Below are positions 37,729 through 47,892 of a stretch of 64,000 nucleotides of DNA, in pieces (position 1 is the stretch's first letter; each line of letters begins with the position of its first letter). The translations under genes were made by a program, and so were the position numbers. The notes below the pieces were generated by a model. That model did no database searches. It had not been told where the DNA came from and saw only the letters and a list, made by a program, of their open reading frames with translations. This DNA comes from Hylemonella sp. (GTDB lineage Bacteria; Pseudomonadota; Gammaproteobacteria; Burkholderiales; Burkholderiaceae_C): the NCBI GenBank assembly GCA_030680575.1, contig JAUXVI010000024.1:1-64000 (forward strand). Reading direction: 5' to 3'.

Positions 37729-38283
37729 TCAGCCGCGCAATTTGGCAGCGACGTCGGCCACGCGCTTGCCGTAGCGGCGCGCGGTTTCGAAGTCGCCGTC
37801 AATCATCTCAGCCGGTGCGGCATCCGACGGGGTGTGGCCCAGCAGGCCGACCGAACCACCCAGGTTGTTGACGTCGTTGCGACCAGAGGCCTTGGCATTG
37901 GACGGCAGCATGCCCAGGCTGACCCACAGGCCGCCGTGCTGCGACGCCAGCGTGGCGAGGTACAGCAGAGTGGTGCCCTTGTCGCCGTTCAGGCTGGCGC
38001 TGTTGGTGAAACCACCGAACACCTTGTCCTGCCAGGCGCGGGTGAACCAGGCCTTGCTGGAGGCGTCGGCGAACTTCTTGAACTGCCAGCTCACGTTGCC
38101 CATGTAGGTCGGGCTGCCCATGATGATGGCGTCGGCCTCGGCCAGCGTCTCCCAGCCGCCCTCGGGCAGATTGCCCTCGGCGTCAATCGCTACCAGCTCG
38201 GCGCCGGCACCTTCCGCCACGGCTTGCGCCAGGCGCTGGGTATGGCCATAACCCGAATGAAAAACAACAGCAACTTTAGACAT
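37729..38283 (-). CDS. Flavodoxin family NAD(P)H-dependent quinone reductase (WrbA-like)
   Basis: A 184-residue flavodoxin-like protein. FMN phosphate-binding loop VVFHSGYGHTQRLAQAVAEG, then MGSPTYMGNVSWQFK and a loop with FTNSASLNGDK. Such proteins reduce quinones with two electrons and protect from oxidative stress. RBS AAGGAG is strong. It lies between two pirin genes and downstream of a divergent LysR gene, consistent with an electrophile or quinone response set. Confidence 0.88.
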   Translation of the reverse strand: MSKVAVVFHSGYGHTQRLAQAVAEGAGAELVAIDAEGNLPEGGWETLAEADAIIMGSPTYMGNVSWQFKKFADASSKAWFTRAWQDKVFGGFTNSASLNGDKGTTLLYLATLASQHGGLWVSLGMLPSNAKASGRNDVNNLGGSVGLLGHTPSDAAPAEMIDGDFETARRYGKRVADVAAKLRG

Positions 38284-38316
38284 GAAGAACTCCTTAGATC
38301 AATGGAACAAAAAAAC

Positions 38317-39018
<702 letters not shown>

Positions 39019-39090
39019 GGTGGGTGCTCCTTCTGGGTTGGCAGGGTTTGTCCTGCGATGAGATGAACTTTAGGCTTTCACTCGGCTTTT

Positions 39091-39102
39091 GCGATGCATC
39101 GC
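39091..39102. promoter_or_regulatory. Palindrome GCGATGCATCGC in the LysR-pirin gap
   Basis: A perfect 12-bp palindrome in the divergent promoter region, about 73 bp from the pirin start. It could be a second binding site for the LysR regulator. Confidence 0.35.
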
Positions 39103-39116
39103 GTTTGATGGCATGA

Positions 39117-39131
39117 TTCAAAATATTTGAA
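39117..39131. promoter_or_regulatory. LysR-type box upstream of the lysR gene
   Basis: TTCAAA-ATA-TTTGAA contains T-N11-A with dyad symmetry and lies 17 bp before the LysR ATG. It suits auto-regulation and control of the divergent pirin group. Confidence 0.55.
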
Positions 39132-39147
39132 GCAAAAGAGTCACACC

Positions 39148-40089
39148 ATGCAAACTGCCCGTGATGTCCTGACCCCGGACGCGCTCGCCATGCTGCAGGC
39201 GATCGAGAGCGCTGGCAGCTTTGCCGCCGCCGCACGCGAACTCGGCGTGGTGCCCAGCGCCCTGACCTACCGGGTGCGCCAGATCGAGGATGCGCTGGAC
39301 GTGCTGCTGTACGACCGCAGTTCGCGCCAGGCCAGGCTCACCGCCGCTGGCACCGAACTGCTGCGCGAGGGCGGCCGCCTGCTGAGCGAGATCGATGCCG
39401 TGGCCAACCGCGTCAAGCGCGTGGCCACCGGCTGGGAGTCGCAGCTCACGCTGGCAGTGGACAGCATCATCGCCAAGTCCACGGTGATGGAACTGTGCGA
39501 GAGTTTCTTCACCCTGGGTGCGCCAACCCGCCTCAAACTGCGCGACGAAGCCCTGGCCGGCACGCTGGAGGCCCTCACATCCGGCCAGGCCGATCTGGCC
39601 ATCGGCGGGGTGCTGGACCCCACCACCAGTGCCGGCATCCAGGGCAAACCGCTCGGCTCGGTCAGCTTCATCTATGCCGTGGCACCGCACCACCCGCTGG
39701 CCACCGCCCCCGAACCGCTGACCGACGAACTGCTGCTTCAGCACCGCGCCGTGGCGGTAGCCGATTCAGCACAACGCGGCAACAGCCTGACGTATGGTCT
39801 GCTGGCCGGGCAGGACGTGTTCACCGTGGCCAACATGTCAGCCAAGCTTGATGCCCAACTGCGCGGCCTGGGCGGCGGCTTCCTGCCCGAGTGCATGGCG
39901 CGCAGTTATGTCGAGGCCGGCCACCTGGTGGTGAAGAAGACCGAACGCCCCGCGCGCGTGGTGCGCGTCAGTTATGCCTGGCGCGGCGGCAGCGCACGCA
40001 GCCAGGGCCGTGCCCTGCAGTGGTGGCTCAAGCAGCTGGAAAGCCCGGCCACGCGGGCCGCTCTGCTGGACCAGCAGCACAACAGGTAA
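39148..40089 (+). CDS. LysR-family transcriptional regulator
   Basis: A 313-residue LysR regulator. The HTH is LAMLQAIESAGSFAAAAREL, then VVPSALTYRVRQIEDAL and LYDRSSRQARLTAAG; the C-terminal part is a type 2 periplasmic-binding-like effector domain. I take ATG 39148 (AAAGAG upstream); TTG 39127 would overlap the dyad that looks like its operator. It is divergent from a pirin-quinone reductase-pirin group and probably controls it, as seen for similar LysR-pirin pairs. Inducer unknown. Confidence 0.9.
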   Translation: MQTARDVLTPDALAMLQAIESAGSFAAAARELGVVPSALTYRVRQIEDALDVLLYDRSSRQARLTAAGTELLREGGRLLSEIDAVANRVKRVATGWESQLTLAVDSIIAKSTVMELCESFFTLGAPTRLKLRDEALAGTLEALTSGQADLAIGGVLDPTTSAGIQGKPLGSVSFIYAVAPHHPLATAPEPLTDELLLQHRAVAVADSAQRGNSLTYGLLAGQDVFTVANMSAKLDAQLRGLGGGFLPECMARSYVEAGHLVVKKTERPARVVRVSYAWRGGSARSQGRALQWWLKQLESPATRAALLDQQHNR

Positions 40090-40134
40090 AGTGTGAGACA
40101 TCACGTGAGACATAACCCTTAGGAGACCGAGCCC

Positions 40135-41178
40135 ATGAGCGCATCGAAACACTTCGCCATCATCGGCGCCGGCATGGCCGGCGTGGCCTGTGCCCGCACC
40201 CTGGTGCAAGCCGGCCACCAGGTGACGCTATTCGAGAAAAGCCGCGGCCCCGGCGGTCGCATGTCCACGCGCAACACCGAGTTCGGCAGCTTCGACCACG
40301 GCACACAGTACTTCACGGTACGCGACGCGCGCTTTGCCAAGGCACTGGACACCGTGCCCGGCCTGTGCCGCCCCTGGAGCGCTAATGCCGTGCGCGTGCT
40401 CGACGCCTTCGGCCATGTGGTCGCAGCCGCCCTGCCGACGCGCGAATCGCATTGGGTGCCGGTGCCCGGAATGAATGCGCTGGTCAAGCGCTGGGCCCAG
40501 CCGCTGCTGCAGGCCGGCCGGGTGGAACTGGAAACCCGGGTGGTGCGCATCGAGCGCGACGCGCTCAACGCCCGGCAGTGGCAGTTGCAGACCGAAGGGG
40601 CGGACGATGCCCGCCACGTTTACTCCGGCTTCGACGCCGTGCTGCTGGCCATTCCCGCCGCCCAAGCGCATGAATTGCTGAAAAAATCGAAGCAGGCGCA
40701 GGAGCTGGTGCAACGCATCGACAAGGTCGAGGTGGCGCCGTGCTGGACACTGCTGGCCGCCTTCCCGCAGGCCATGCAGCCGGGCATGTCGTCGCTGGGG
40801 CCGCAATGGAATGCGGCGCGCAGCACGCACCACCGCATTGCCTGGGTGGCTCGCGAGTCGAGCAAGCCCCAGCGCGAAGCGCTGGAACGCTGGACGGTGC
40901 AGGCCAGCCCAGTCTGGTCGCAGGAGCATCTGGACGACAACCCACTGCGCGTGCAGGACAAATTGCTGAAAGCCTTCTCCGAGGTCACCGGCATCCGCGC
41001 CGCACCCTCCTTTGCCACCGTGCACCGCTGGCACTACGCCAAGACCACCAAGCCGCTGGGCACCAGCCACCTGTGGGATGCCAAGGCCAACATCGGCGTC
41101 TGCGGCGACTGGTGCCTGGGCCACCGCGTTGAGGACGCCTTTCTCTCCGGACTGGAACTGGCACTGAAAGTGGCTTGA
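40135..41178 (+). CDS. FAD/NAD(P)-dependent amine oxidase-like oxidoreductase
   Basis: A 347-residue flavoprotein. It has the N-terminal dinucleotide-binding motif FAIIGAGMAGVACARTL and VTLFEKSRGPGGRMSTR, and the C-terminal GVCGDWCLGHRVEDAFLSG that closes the FAD site. This layout matches the renalase-like group (short amine oxidase fold). RBS AGGAG is strong. Substrate unknown. It lies 45 bases past the LysR gene on the same strand and could share its transcript. Confidence 0.85.
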   Translation: MSASKHFAIIGAGMAGVACARTLVQAGHQVTLFEKSRGPGGRMSTRNTEFGSFDHGTQYFTVRDARFAKALDTVPGLCRPWSANAVRVLDAFGHVVAAALPTRESHWVPVPGMNALVKRWAQPLLQAGRVELETRVVRIERDALNARQWQLQTEGADDARHVYSGFDAVLLAIPAAQAHELLKKSKQAQELVQRIDKVEVAPCWTLLAAFPQAMQPGMSSLGPQWNAARSTHHRIAWVARESSKPQREALERWTVQASPVWSQEHLDDNPLRVQDKLLKAFSEVTGIRAAPSFATVHRWHYAKTTKPLGTSHLWDAKANIGVCGDWCLGHRVEDAFLSGLELALKVA

Positions 41179-41276
41179 TGGCCCCCACGGTCGCTCACTG
41201 CGTGTGCTCCCTGCCCCCCGAGGGGGCCGCGTTTCGCCTTGGGGCGGCCCGGCGGCGAAACATCCTCGCTTGTTGA
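41179..41276 (+). repeat. GC-rich extragenic repeat, copy D
   Basis: CCCCCACGGTCGCTCACTGC, CTGCCCCCCGAGGGGGCCGC and CTTGGGGCGGCCCGGCGGCG form a common Comamonadaceae-type extragenic sequence filling the gap before gluQ. Confidence 0.55.
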
Positions 41277-42248
41277 ATGCCTGCAACCTACGTTGGACGA
41301 TTCGCGCCTTCCCCGACCGGCCCGTTGCACGCCGGCTCCCTGGTGGCCGCCTTGGCCAGCTGGCTCGACGCCCGTGCCCACGCCGGGCGCTGGCTGGTGC
41401 GCATCGAAGACGTGGACCTGCCGCGCTGCGTGCCAAGCGCTGACCGCCTCATCCTGCAACAGCTGGCCGACTGCGGCCTGCGCCCGGACGCTCCGCCGCT
41501 GTACCAGTCGCAGCGCAGCGCGCTGTACCAGCAGGCGCTCGATGATCTGGTGGCACGCGGTCTGGCCTACCCCTGTGCCTGCACGCGGCGCGACATTGAA
41601 CTCGAACTGGAGCGGCTGGGCCGCCCCAAGACCCGTCATGGTGAACTGGTCTATCCCGGCACCTGCCGACCGGAGCAAGGCGGCCTGCAGGGCAAGACGG
41701 CTCGCGCCTGGCGCCTGCGCACCGACATCCCTGCCGATTCAGAACAAAATCAGCCTTTAGCCCTCGCCCCTATTGCGCCAAAAGCTATCAATTCAGGAGC
41801 ACATCAGAGTGCACGGCAACCCCTTGGCTGGTTTGACCGCCGCCTGGGCGCCCATGCGCAGGACGTGGCCACTGACGTGGGCGACTTCGTGCTCAAGCGC
41901 GCCGATGGCCTCTTTGCCTACCAGCTGGCGGTGGTGGTGGACGACGGCGCGCAAGGCATCACCCACATCGTGCGCGGCGAGGACCTGGCCGACAACACGG
42001 CGCGCCAGATCCTGCTGCAGCGCGCCTTGGGTTTGCCCACGCCGGCCTACCTGCACACGCCGCTGGTGCTGGGTCCGAACGGCGAAAAACTGAGCAAACA
42101 AAACGGCGCCCAGGCGCTCGACACACACGACCCGCTGGCCGCGCTCAACGCCGCAGCCACGGTGCTCAGCCTGCAGGTGCAGGCCACCACGCTGAGCGAC
42201 TGGCTGGCGGCTGCCACGGCGCAGTGGGCGGCCGCTTGGCGCCGTTAG
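41277..42248 (+). CDS. gluQ: Glutamyl-Q tRNA(Asp) synthetase
   Basis: A 323-residue GluRS-like enzyme that adds glutamate to queuosine-34 of tRNA(Asp). It has [20 protein letters not shown] (HIGH-type motif), the zinc cysteines in YPCACTRRD and [17 protein letters not shown] and the KMSKS-like EKLSKQNGA. Around residues 157-175 a segment rich in Gln, Ala and Pro replaces the usual short linker; it is the translation of a 56-bp dispersed palindromic repeat (41745-41800) read in frame. The insert lies on the surface loop between the zinc region and LGWFDR, so the enzyme may stay active. Confidence 0.92.
   Translation: MPATYVGRFAPSPTGPLHAGSLVAALASWLDARAHAGRWLVRIEDVDLPRCVPSADRLILQQLADCGLRPDAPPLYQSQRSALYQQALDDLVARGLAYPCACTRRDIELELERLGRPKTRHGELVYPGTCRPEQGGLQGKTARAWRLRTDIPADSEQNQPLALAPIAPKAINSGAHQSARQPLGWFDRRLGAHAQDVATDVGDFVLKRADGLFAYQLAVVVDDGAQGITHIVRGEDLADNTARQILLQRALGLPTPAYLHTPLVLGPNGEKLSKQNGAQALDTHDPLAALNAAATVLSLQVQATTLSDWLAAATAQWAAAWRR
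41745..41800 (+). repeat. 56-bp palindromic repeat (copy 3), inside gluQ
   Basis: CAAAATCAGCCTTTAGCCCT followed by CGCCCCTATTGCGCC and AAAGCTATCAATTCAGGAGC aligns over its full length with the intergenic copy at 57986-58041. It is read in frame as part of GluQ. Confidence 0.7.
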
Positions 42249-42281
42249 CGTCACCCAAGGGCCGGCCGGTAAAATCGGGGC

Positions 42282-43079
42282 GTGACTGACACGACCCCCA
42301 CTCCCCTCCCCCAAGATTCAGCAGCCCCTATTGAGGCCGCGCCCAAAGACCGGCGCCGCCTGCCGCCGCCCGGTGTGGAATTCCCCAAGACCATCAAGAG
42401 CTTCGTCAAGCGCGCCGGTCGCACCACCACCGGCCAAGCCAAAGCCTTCGAAGAATTCGGCCCGCGCTTCGTGCTGCCCTATGCACCGAATGCTATCGAT
42501 TTCGAAGCTGCTTTCGCAGATTCCACGGGCGCTACAGGCCAAAAAGGCACTCAAACCCGGCCCGTGATCCTGGAAATCGGCTTCGGCATGGGTGACGCCA
42601 CGGCGCACATTGCCGCGTTGATGCCGGAAAAGAACTTCCTCTGCTGCGAAGTACACGAGCCCGGCGTGGGCGCGCTGCTCAAGCGCATCGGCGAGCAGAA
42701 CCTGAGCAACATCCGCATCCTGCAGCACGACGCGGTGGAAGTCATCGACCACATGCTGCCGCTGCAAAGCCTGGACGGCATCCACATCTTCTTTCCCGAC
42801 CCCTGGCACAAAACCAAACACCACAAACGCCGCCTGATCCAGCCGCTGCTGGTAGCCAAACTGGCCGCGCGCCTGAAACCCGGTGCTTACCTGCACTGCG
42901 CCACCGACTGGGAACCCTACGCGCAGCAGATGCTGGAAGTGCTGCAGGCCGAGCCGCTCTTGAAGAACACGGCCGAAGGCTACGCCCCCAAGCCCGACTA
43001 CCGGCCGCTGACCAAGTTTGAAAAGCGCGGCCTGCGCCTGGGCCATGGCGTGTGGGATCTGGTGTTTACCCGGGTCTGA
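42282..43079 (+). CDS. trmB: tRNA (guanine-N7)-methyltransferase TrmB
   Basis: A 265-residue SAM-dependent methyltransferase that makes m7G46 in tRNA. Motifs: [17 protein letters not shown] (SAM), [38 protein letters not shown] (the FPDPWxKxKHxKRR signature) and a C-terminal [22 protein letters not shown] start 42282 with CGGGG upstream. The N-terminal 40 residues are Pro-rich. Just before the SAM motif, about 19 residues come from an in-frame copy of the 56-bp palindromic repeat, in the opposite orientation to the one in gluQ. Confidence 0.94.
   Translation: MTDTTPTPLPQDSAAPIEAAPKDRRRLPPPGVEFPKTIKSFVKRAGRTTTGQAKAFEEFGPRFVLPYAPNAIDFEAAFADSTGATGQKGTQTRPVILEIGFGMGDATAHIAALMPEKNFLCCEVHEPGVGALLKRIGEQNLSNIRILQHDAVEVIDHMLPLQSLDGIHIFFPDPWHKTKHHKRRLIQPLLVAKLAARLKPGAYLHCATDWEPYAQQMLEVLQAEPLLKNTAEGYAPKPDYRPLTKFEKRGLRLGHGVWDLVFTRV
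42491..42547 (-). repeat. 56-bp palindromic repeat (copy 4), inside trmB
   Basis: TGCTATCGATTTCGAAGCTG, CTTTCGCAGATTCCACGGGC and GCTACAGGCCAAAAAGG match the reverse orientation of the element (AGCTGCTT...GCGCTA.AGGC.AAAA). It keeps the trmB frame open. Confidence 0.6.
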
Positions 43080-43136
43080 TACCCACCTGAGACGCGGGAT
43101 CGCTCGCATCAGCGCACCACTTGCACCACTTGCACC

Positions 43137-44054
43137 ATGAGCCGCCCGCCGCACCGCGTCACCCCGCCCATGCTGGAAGGCGTGAGCGCCAGTTGTGTCG
43201 CGCTGCCGGCCGGGCCCTGGCCGCTCTTGGTGGACTTTCTGGCGCAGCGCCTGCCCGCCGTGTCGCAAGCCCAGTGGCAACAACGCATGGCCCAGGGCCG
43301 CGTGCTCGACGAGCATGGCCAGCCGCTGCCGCCCGATGCCCCGTTCCAGCCGCAAACGCGCGTCTACTACTACCGTGAACTGAACGCCGAGCCGGTGATT
43401 CCGTTCGAAGCTGCCGTGCTCTACCAGGACGAGCACCTGCTGGTGGCCGACAAGCCGCACTTCCTGCCGGTCACGCCCACCGGCCGCTTCGTGCAGCAGA
43501 CGTTGCTGGTGCGCCTCAAGCGTCAGCTGGGCATCGAGACCTTGAGCCCGATCCACCGCATCGACCGCGAGACTGCCGGGCTGGTGCTGTTCAGCGTGCG
43601 CCCGCAGGACCGCGGCACCTACCAGGCCCTGTTTCGCGACAAGGTGGTGGAGAAGAGCTACGAAGCGATTGCACCGCTGCGCCCGGACCTGCCCTTGCCC
43701 GAAGTTCACCGCAGCCGCATCGAGCCCGACGAACAGTTCTTCCGCCAGCGCGAAGTACCCGGCGAGCCCAACAGCGAAACCCACATCGCGTTGCTGCAAG
43801 CCCGTGGCGACTTGGCACGCTACAGCCTCTCGCCCGTAACCGGCCGCACGCACCAGCTGCGTGTCCACATGCATGCGCTGGGTCGCCCCCTCGTCGGCGA
43901 CCTGTTCTACCCCGAGGTGGTGCACGGCCCCGGCCACACCAACGAAGACTACGACCACCCGCTGCAGCTGCTGGCGCGCTCCATCGCCTTCACCGATCCC
44001 GTGACCGGCCAGCCGCGGCGTTTCGAGAGCCAGCGCAGCCTGGCTTGGGACTGA
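43137..44054 (+). CDS. RluA-family pseudouridine synthase
   Basis: A 305-residue pseudouridine synthase. The catalytic motif is SPIHRIDRETAGLVLFS with the essential Asp, followed by FRDKVVEKSYEAIA and the closing VTGRTHQLRVHMHALGRPL. The N-terminal 90 residues carry a degenerate S4-like region. It modifies uridine in rRNA or tRNA; which site cannot be told. No clear RBS precedes ATG 43137. It follows trmB by 57 bases, forming a small RNA-modification cluster with gluQ and trmB. Confidence 0.92.
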   Translation: MSRPPHRVTPPMLEGVSASCVALPAGPWPLLVDFLAQRLPAVSQAQWQQRMAQGRVLDEHGQPLPPDAPFQPQTRVYYYRELNAEPVIPFEAAVLYQDEHLLVADKPHFLPVTPTGRFVQQTLLVRLKRQLGIETLSPIHRIDRETAGLVLFSVRPQDRGTYQALFRDKVVEKSYEAIAPLRPDLPLPEVHRSRIEPDEQFFRQREVPGEPNSETHIALLQARGDLARYSLSPVTGRTHQLRVHMHALGRPLVGDLFYPEVVHGPGHTNEDYDHPLQLLARSIAFTDPVTGQPRRFESQRSLAWD

Positions 44055-44145
44055 GCGCCCCGGGTCGCGCACGCAACACCGCCGGCCCGACGGGTGCCGC
44101 AAATGACGTACGCTATCGCCTGCACCATCTGTTCTGGAGAGCGTC

Positions 44146-45330
44146 ATGAGTCGCGATGTCTTTGTTGCCGGTGTCGGCATGATTCCCTTCACCAAACCGG
44201 GCGCCAACCTGCCCTACCCGCAAATGGCCGCGCAGGCCACGCAAGCCGCGTTGACGGACGCCGGCATCGGCTACGAGCACATGCAGCAGGCCTATGTGGG
44301 CTACGTCTATGGCGACTCCACAGCCGGCCAGCGTGCGCTGTACGAGGTCGGCATGACCGGCATCCCGGTGATCAACGTCAACAACAACTGCTCAACCGGT
44401 TCCACCGCGCTGTTCCTGGCCCGGCAAGCCGTGGCCAGCGGCGCGGCCGACTGCGTGCTGGCATTGGGCTTCGAGCACATGAGCCCGGGCGCCTTGGGCG
44501 CGGTGTTCACCGACCGCCCCTCGCCCTTCGACCGTTTTGACGAAGCCACCGACGTGCTGGTCGGCCGCAACGAGATTCCGCTGGCGCTGCGTTACTTCGG
44601 CGGCGCCGGCTTGGCGCACATGCAGCAGTACGGCACCAAGCTGGAGACCTTTGCCGCCATCCGCGCCAAGGCCAGCCGCCATGCAGCCAACAACCCGCTG
44701 GCGCTGTTCCGCAAGGAAGTGACGACAGAAGAGGTGATGGCCTCGCCCATGCTGTGGGATGGCGTGCTGACGCGCCTGATGGCCTGCCCACCCACCTGCG
44801 GCGCGGCAGCGGCCGTGATCTGCTCGGACGCCTTCGCGCAAAAGCACAAGCTGAATCGCTCGGTGCGCATCAAAGCCCAGGCCATGACCACCGACAAACC
44901 CGTCACCTTCGAAGCGCAGGACATGCGCGAGGTGGTGGGCTTCTCCATGGCGCGTGACGCCGCGCAGCAGGTTTATGCGCAAGCTGGCATCGGCCCGCAG
45001 GACGTGGACGTGGTGGAGCTGCACGACTGCTTCGCCCAGAACGAACTCATCACCTACGAAGCGCTGGGCCTGTGCCCGCTGGGTGGCGCAGAGAAGTTTG
45101 TATTGGATGGCGACAACACCTACGGCGGCCAGGTGGTCACCAACCCGTCCGGCGGCCTGCTGAGCAAGGGCCACCCGCTGGGCGCCACCGGGCTGGCACA
45201 GTGCACCGAGCTCGTGCAGCAACTGCGCGGCCAGGCTGGCGCGCGCCAGGTGGCTGAGGCCCGACTGGCACTGCAACACAACCTGGGCTTGGGCGGCGCT
45301 TGCGTCGTCACCCTGTACGAACGCGTCTGA
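44146..45330 (+). CDS. Thiolase-fold lipid-transfer (SCP-x-like) protein
   Basis: A 394-residue thiolase superfamily protein. NNNCSTGSTALFLARQAVASG holds the nucleophilic Cys at the usual place, VVELHDCFAQNEL the catalytic His and GGLLSKGHPLGATGLAQ the C-terminal His region. The usual second catalytic Cys of thiolases near the C terminus is replaced (LGLGGACVVTLYE retains a Cys). Such proteins are annotated as lipid-transfer or acetyl-CoA acetyltransferase and usually accompany acyl-CoA dehydrogenases; one follows 10 bases downstream. RBS GGAGAG is good. It could supply the thiolysis step for the first catabolic operon, but that is a guess. Confidence 0.85.
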   Translation: MSRDVFVAGVGMIPFTKPGANLPYPQMAAQATQAALTDAGIGYEHMQQAYVGYVYGDSTAGQRALYEVGMTGIPVINVNNNCSTGSTALFLARQAVASGAADCVLALGFEHMSPGALGAVFTDRPSPFDRFDEATDVLVGRNEIPLALRYFGGAGLAHMQQYGTKLETFAAIRAKASRHAANNPLALFRKEVTTEEVMASPMLWDGVLTRLMACPPTCGAAAAVICSDAFAQKHKLNRSVRIKAQAMTTDKPVTFEAQDMREVVGFSMARDAAQQVYAQAGIGPQDVDVVELHDCFAQNELITYEALGLCPLGGAEKFVLDGDNTYGGQVVTNPSGGLLSKGHPLGATGLAQCTELVQQLRGQAGARQVAEARLALQHNLGLGGACVVTLYERV

Positions 45331-45340
45331 AGGAACCCCC

Positions 45341-46489
45341 ATGCTGCCCCAGCTTTACCGCCACCAGTGGATGGACGCCGACATCGAGGCCTTCCGTGAC
45401 CAGCTCCGCCGCTACATCAACGCCGAACTGGTGCCGCACCTGGCTGACTGGCGCCGCCAAGGTTACATCCCGCGCGAGGTCTGGCGCCCGTTTGGCGAAA
45501 TGGGCTTCCTGCTGCCCGAACTGCCAGAGGCCTACGGCGGCGCCGGTGCCAGCCTGGCCTACCAGCTGGTGGTGGCCGATGAGCTGGCGCGTGTCGAGAT
45601 TCCCGGCACGGTGGCGGTGCACACCATTGCCGCGCACTACATCCTGGGCTACGGCACCGAAGAACAGAAACAACGCTGGCTGCCCAAATTGGCCAGCGGC
45701 GAGCTGATTGCCGGCATCGCCATGACCGAACCCGGCGCCGGCTCCGACCTCAAGGCGGTGCGTACACGCGCGCGCCGCGAGGGCGACGACTACGTGATCG
45801 ACGGCAGCAAGGTCTTTATCACCAACGGTTTCACGGCCAACCTGCTGGTGGTGGTGGTGCGCACCGGCGAAGCCGGTGCCAAGGGCGTCTCGCTCGTCGT
45901 GCTGGAGACCGAAAACCTGCCGGGCTTTCGCGTCAACATCCTGGAGAAGATCGGCCTGCATGCCTCCGACACCTGCGAGCTGTTCTTCGACGGTGTGCGT
46001 GCCCCGGTGGCCAACCTGCTGGGCGGCGTGGAAGGCCAGGGTTTTGCCCACCTGATGAGCCAGCTGCCCTTCGAGCGCATGCTGCTGGCCGTGGCCGCAG
46101 CGGCGGTGATCGAACGCGCGGTGGAACTGACGGTGGACTACACGCAGCAGCGCAAGGCCTTCGGCCAGCGCGTGGTGGACTTCCAGAACACGCGCTTCAA
46201 GCTGGCCGAGTGCGCCACGCTGGCGCACGTGGTGCGCAGCTTCGTCAACGACTGCACGCAGCGCCTGCTCGACGGCACGCTGGACGTGGAGGCCGCCTAC
46301 ATGGCCAAGTGGTGGACCACCGAGCAGCAATGCAAGGTGACCGACGAGTGCCTGCAGCTGTTCGGCGGCTACGGCTACATGGCCGAATACCCGATTGCCC
46401 GCCTGTATGCCGACGCGCGCGTGCAGAAGATCTACGGCGGCACCAACGAGATCATGAAGGACCTGATCGCGCGCAAGGTGTGCGGATAA
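45341..46489 (+). CDS. Acyl-CoA dehydrogenase (standard length)
   Basis: A 382-residue acyl-CoA dehydrogenase. IAMTEPGAGSDLKAVRT (substrate/FAD), VFITNGFTANLLVVVVRT, the C-terminal FGGYGYMAEYPIARLYADAR and IYGGTNEIMKDLIAR are classic. The usual catalytic Glu in IYxGTxEI-type ending is Gly-Gly-Thr-Asn-Glu here, as in many long-chain members. RBS AAGGA. Co-transcribed with the thiolase-like gene. Electrons would go to EtfAB. Confidence 0.92.
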   Translation: MLPQLYRHQWMDADIEAFRDQLRRYINAELVPHLADWRRQGYIPREVWRPFGEMGFLLPELPEAYGGAGASLAYQLVVADELARVEIPGTVAVHTIAAHYILGYGTEEQKQRWLPKLASGELIAGIAMTEPGAGSDLKAVRTRARREGDDYVIDGSKVFITNGFTANLLVVVVRTGEAGAKGVSLVVLETENLPGFRVNILEKIGLHASDTCELFFDGVRAPVANLLGGVEGQGFAHLMSQLPFERMLLAVAAAAVIERAVELTVDYTQQRKAFGQRVVDFQNTRFKLAECATLAHVVRSFVNDCTQRLLDGTLDVEAAYMAKWWTTEQQCKVTDECLQLFGGYGYMAEYPIARLYADARVQKIYGGTNEIMKDLIARKVCG

Positions 46490-46658
46490 GACACTTGAAC
46501 CGCGAGGGTGAGGAAATCCGGGGCTGGATCGTCTGCGGCCCTCATAATGGGAAATTCCCGGGCGTACGCAAACCCGGGGCCACAGCCGACCAAACGCATC
46601 AGGGAGCTTGCGCTGGCGCTGCACCGCAGACCAGAATCCGAAGGAAGCGAATCTCGTC

Positions 46659-47837
46659 ATGAAACTGTTGCGGCTACCGCGCTCGAAAGTCCAGCTTGGC
46701 GCCCCCCTGCCTTGGAATGTGCGGGATGAAGAACGCCATCTCCTGCTGTCCAGAGGCCATGTCATCGAGAGCGAAGAACAGCTGGAGGCACTGCTGGAGC
46801 GCGGCGCCTTTGTGGATGCAGAAGAAGTCAGATCGTCGCTGCTGGTCGCGCATCCGGGACAGCAACAGGCGGTGGCTGCGCCACTCAATCTTTTTGCCTA
46901 CTGGGATCAAACCACCGAGGAGCTGAAGAAACTGCTGACCAACGTGGAGAAGCAGGCCGATTTCCCCGGCCATGCGGATCAGTTCGCACGTCATCTGGTG
47001 GAACTGGTTGATCTCAACCCCGACTACGGCATTTACCGCTGCGTGCGCCAGGACCACCACGACCAGCATTTCTATTACGGCTATCGCCACTGCGTGCATG
47101 TCGCCACGCTAGCCATCCTGACGGCCCGCCACCTGCACTGGACCAGCGATCGCAGCATGAGTCTGGTCAAGGCAGCGCTCACCATGAATCTGCACATTCT
47201 TGGCCTGCAGGGCCAGATCGCCGCACAAGAAGACCCCGCCACCGAAAAACAGCGCGCCGTGATCCGCCAGCATCCCACCGAGTCGGTGGCGCTGCTGGAG
47301 AAAGCTGGCGTCAAGGATGCCGACTGGCTTTCAGCCATCGCGCAGCACCACGAACGCAGCGATGGCACCGGCTACCCCACCGGCACGACGGATATCTGCG
47401 AAATCGCGGCCGCGTTGCGGGTGATGGATGTCTTCATGGCAAAAATCAGCCCGCGCGTCATCCACCCGGCGCTGTCGCCGCAAGAGGCGTTCCGGGAGCT
47501 TTACCGGGAGGACAAAGGCGGCCCCATCTCCACGGCGGTCATCAAGGAGTTCGGCATCTATCCGCCCGGTGATTTCGTGAAGCTCGCCTCGGGCGAACTG
47601 GGCATCGTGGTTCAAAGAACCGAGAACGCGCGTGCCCCCATCGTCGCCTCGATCACGGACACGAACGGTCATCCTGTGACGCGGACATTGCGGCACGACA
47701 CGGGCCAGGCTGAATTTGCCATCATGGGCAATGTCACGGACAAGGCGCTGTTGAAGCATCTAGCGCCGGAACGCCTGTACGGTTTCTCCAAGGTCCAGCC
47801 CATGACGTATGAGCCGCTCGCGGCGTCGCATTCCTGA
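46659..47837 (+). CDS. Degenerate HD-GYP-type protein (c-di-GMP related)
   Basis: A 392-residue protein. The N-terminal 70 residues (QLGAPLPWNVRDEERHLLLS) resemble the DUF3391-like region of HD-GYP proteins. The GYP half is intact: AIAQHHERSDGTGYPTG. But where active HD-GYP enzymes have the H-D metal pair (AALLHDIGK), this protein reads AALTMNLHILG, so the HD dyad is lost. It may bind cyclic-di-GMP without cutting it. ATG 46659 has AAGGAAG upstream; the longer start at 46608 lacks family similarity. It faces a diguanylate cyclase across a 55-bp gap. Confidence 0.8.
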   Translation: MKLLRLPRSKVQLGAPLPWNVRDEERHLLLSRGHVIESEEQLEALLERGAFVDAEEVRSSLLVAHPGQQQAVAAPLNLFAYWDQTTEELKKLLTNVEKQADFPGHADQFARHLVELVDLNPDYGIYRCVRQDHHDQHFYYGYRHCVHVATLAILTARHLHWTSDRSMSLVKAALTMNLHILGLQGQIAAQEDPATEKQRAVIRQHPTESVALLEKAGVKDADWLSAIAQHHERSDGTGYPTGTTDICEIAAALRVMDVFMAKISPRVIHPALSPQEAFRELYREDKGGPISTAVIKEFGIYPPGDFVKLASGELGIVVQRTENARAPIVASITDTNGHPVTRTLRHDTGQAEFAIMGNVTDKALLKHLAPERLYGFSKVQPMTYEPLAASHS

Positions 47838-47892
47838 GGCGCCATCACCGGCCACAGGCCGGGCCAGGGCGCATGCACAAGGTGCCTCGTAG

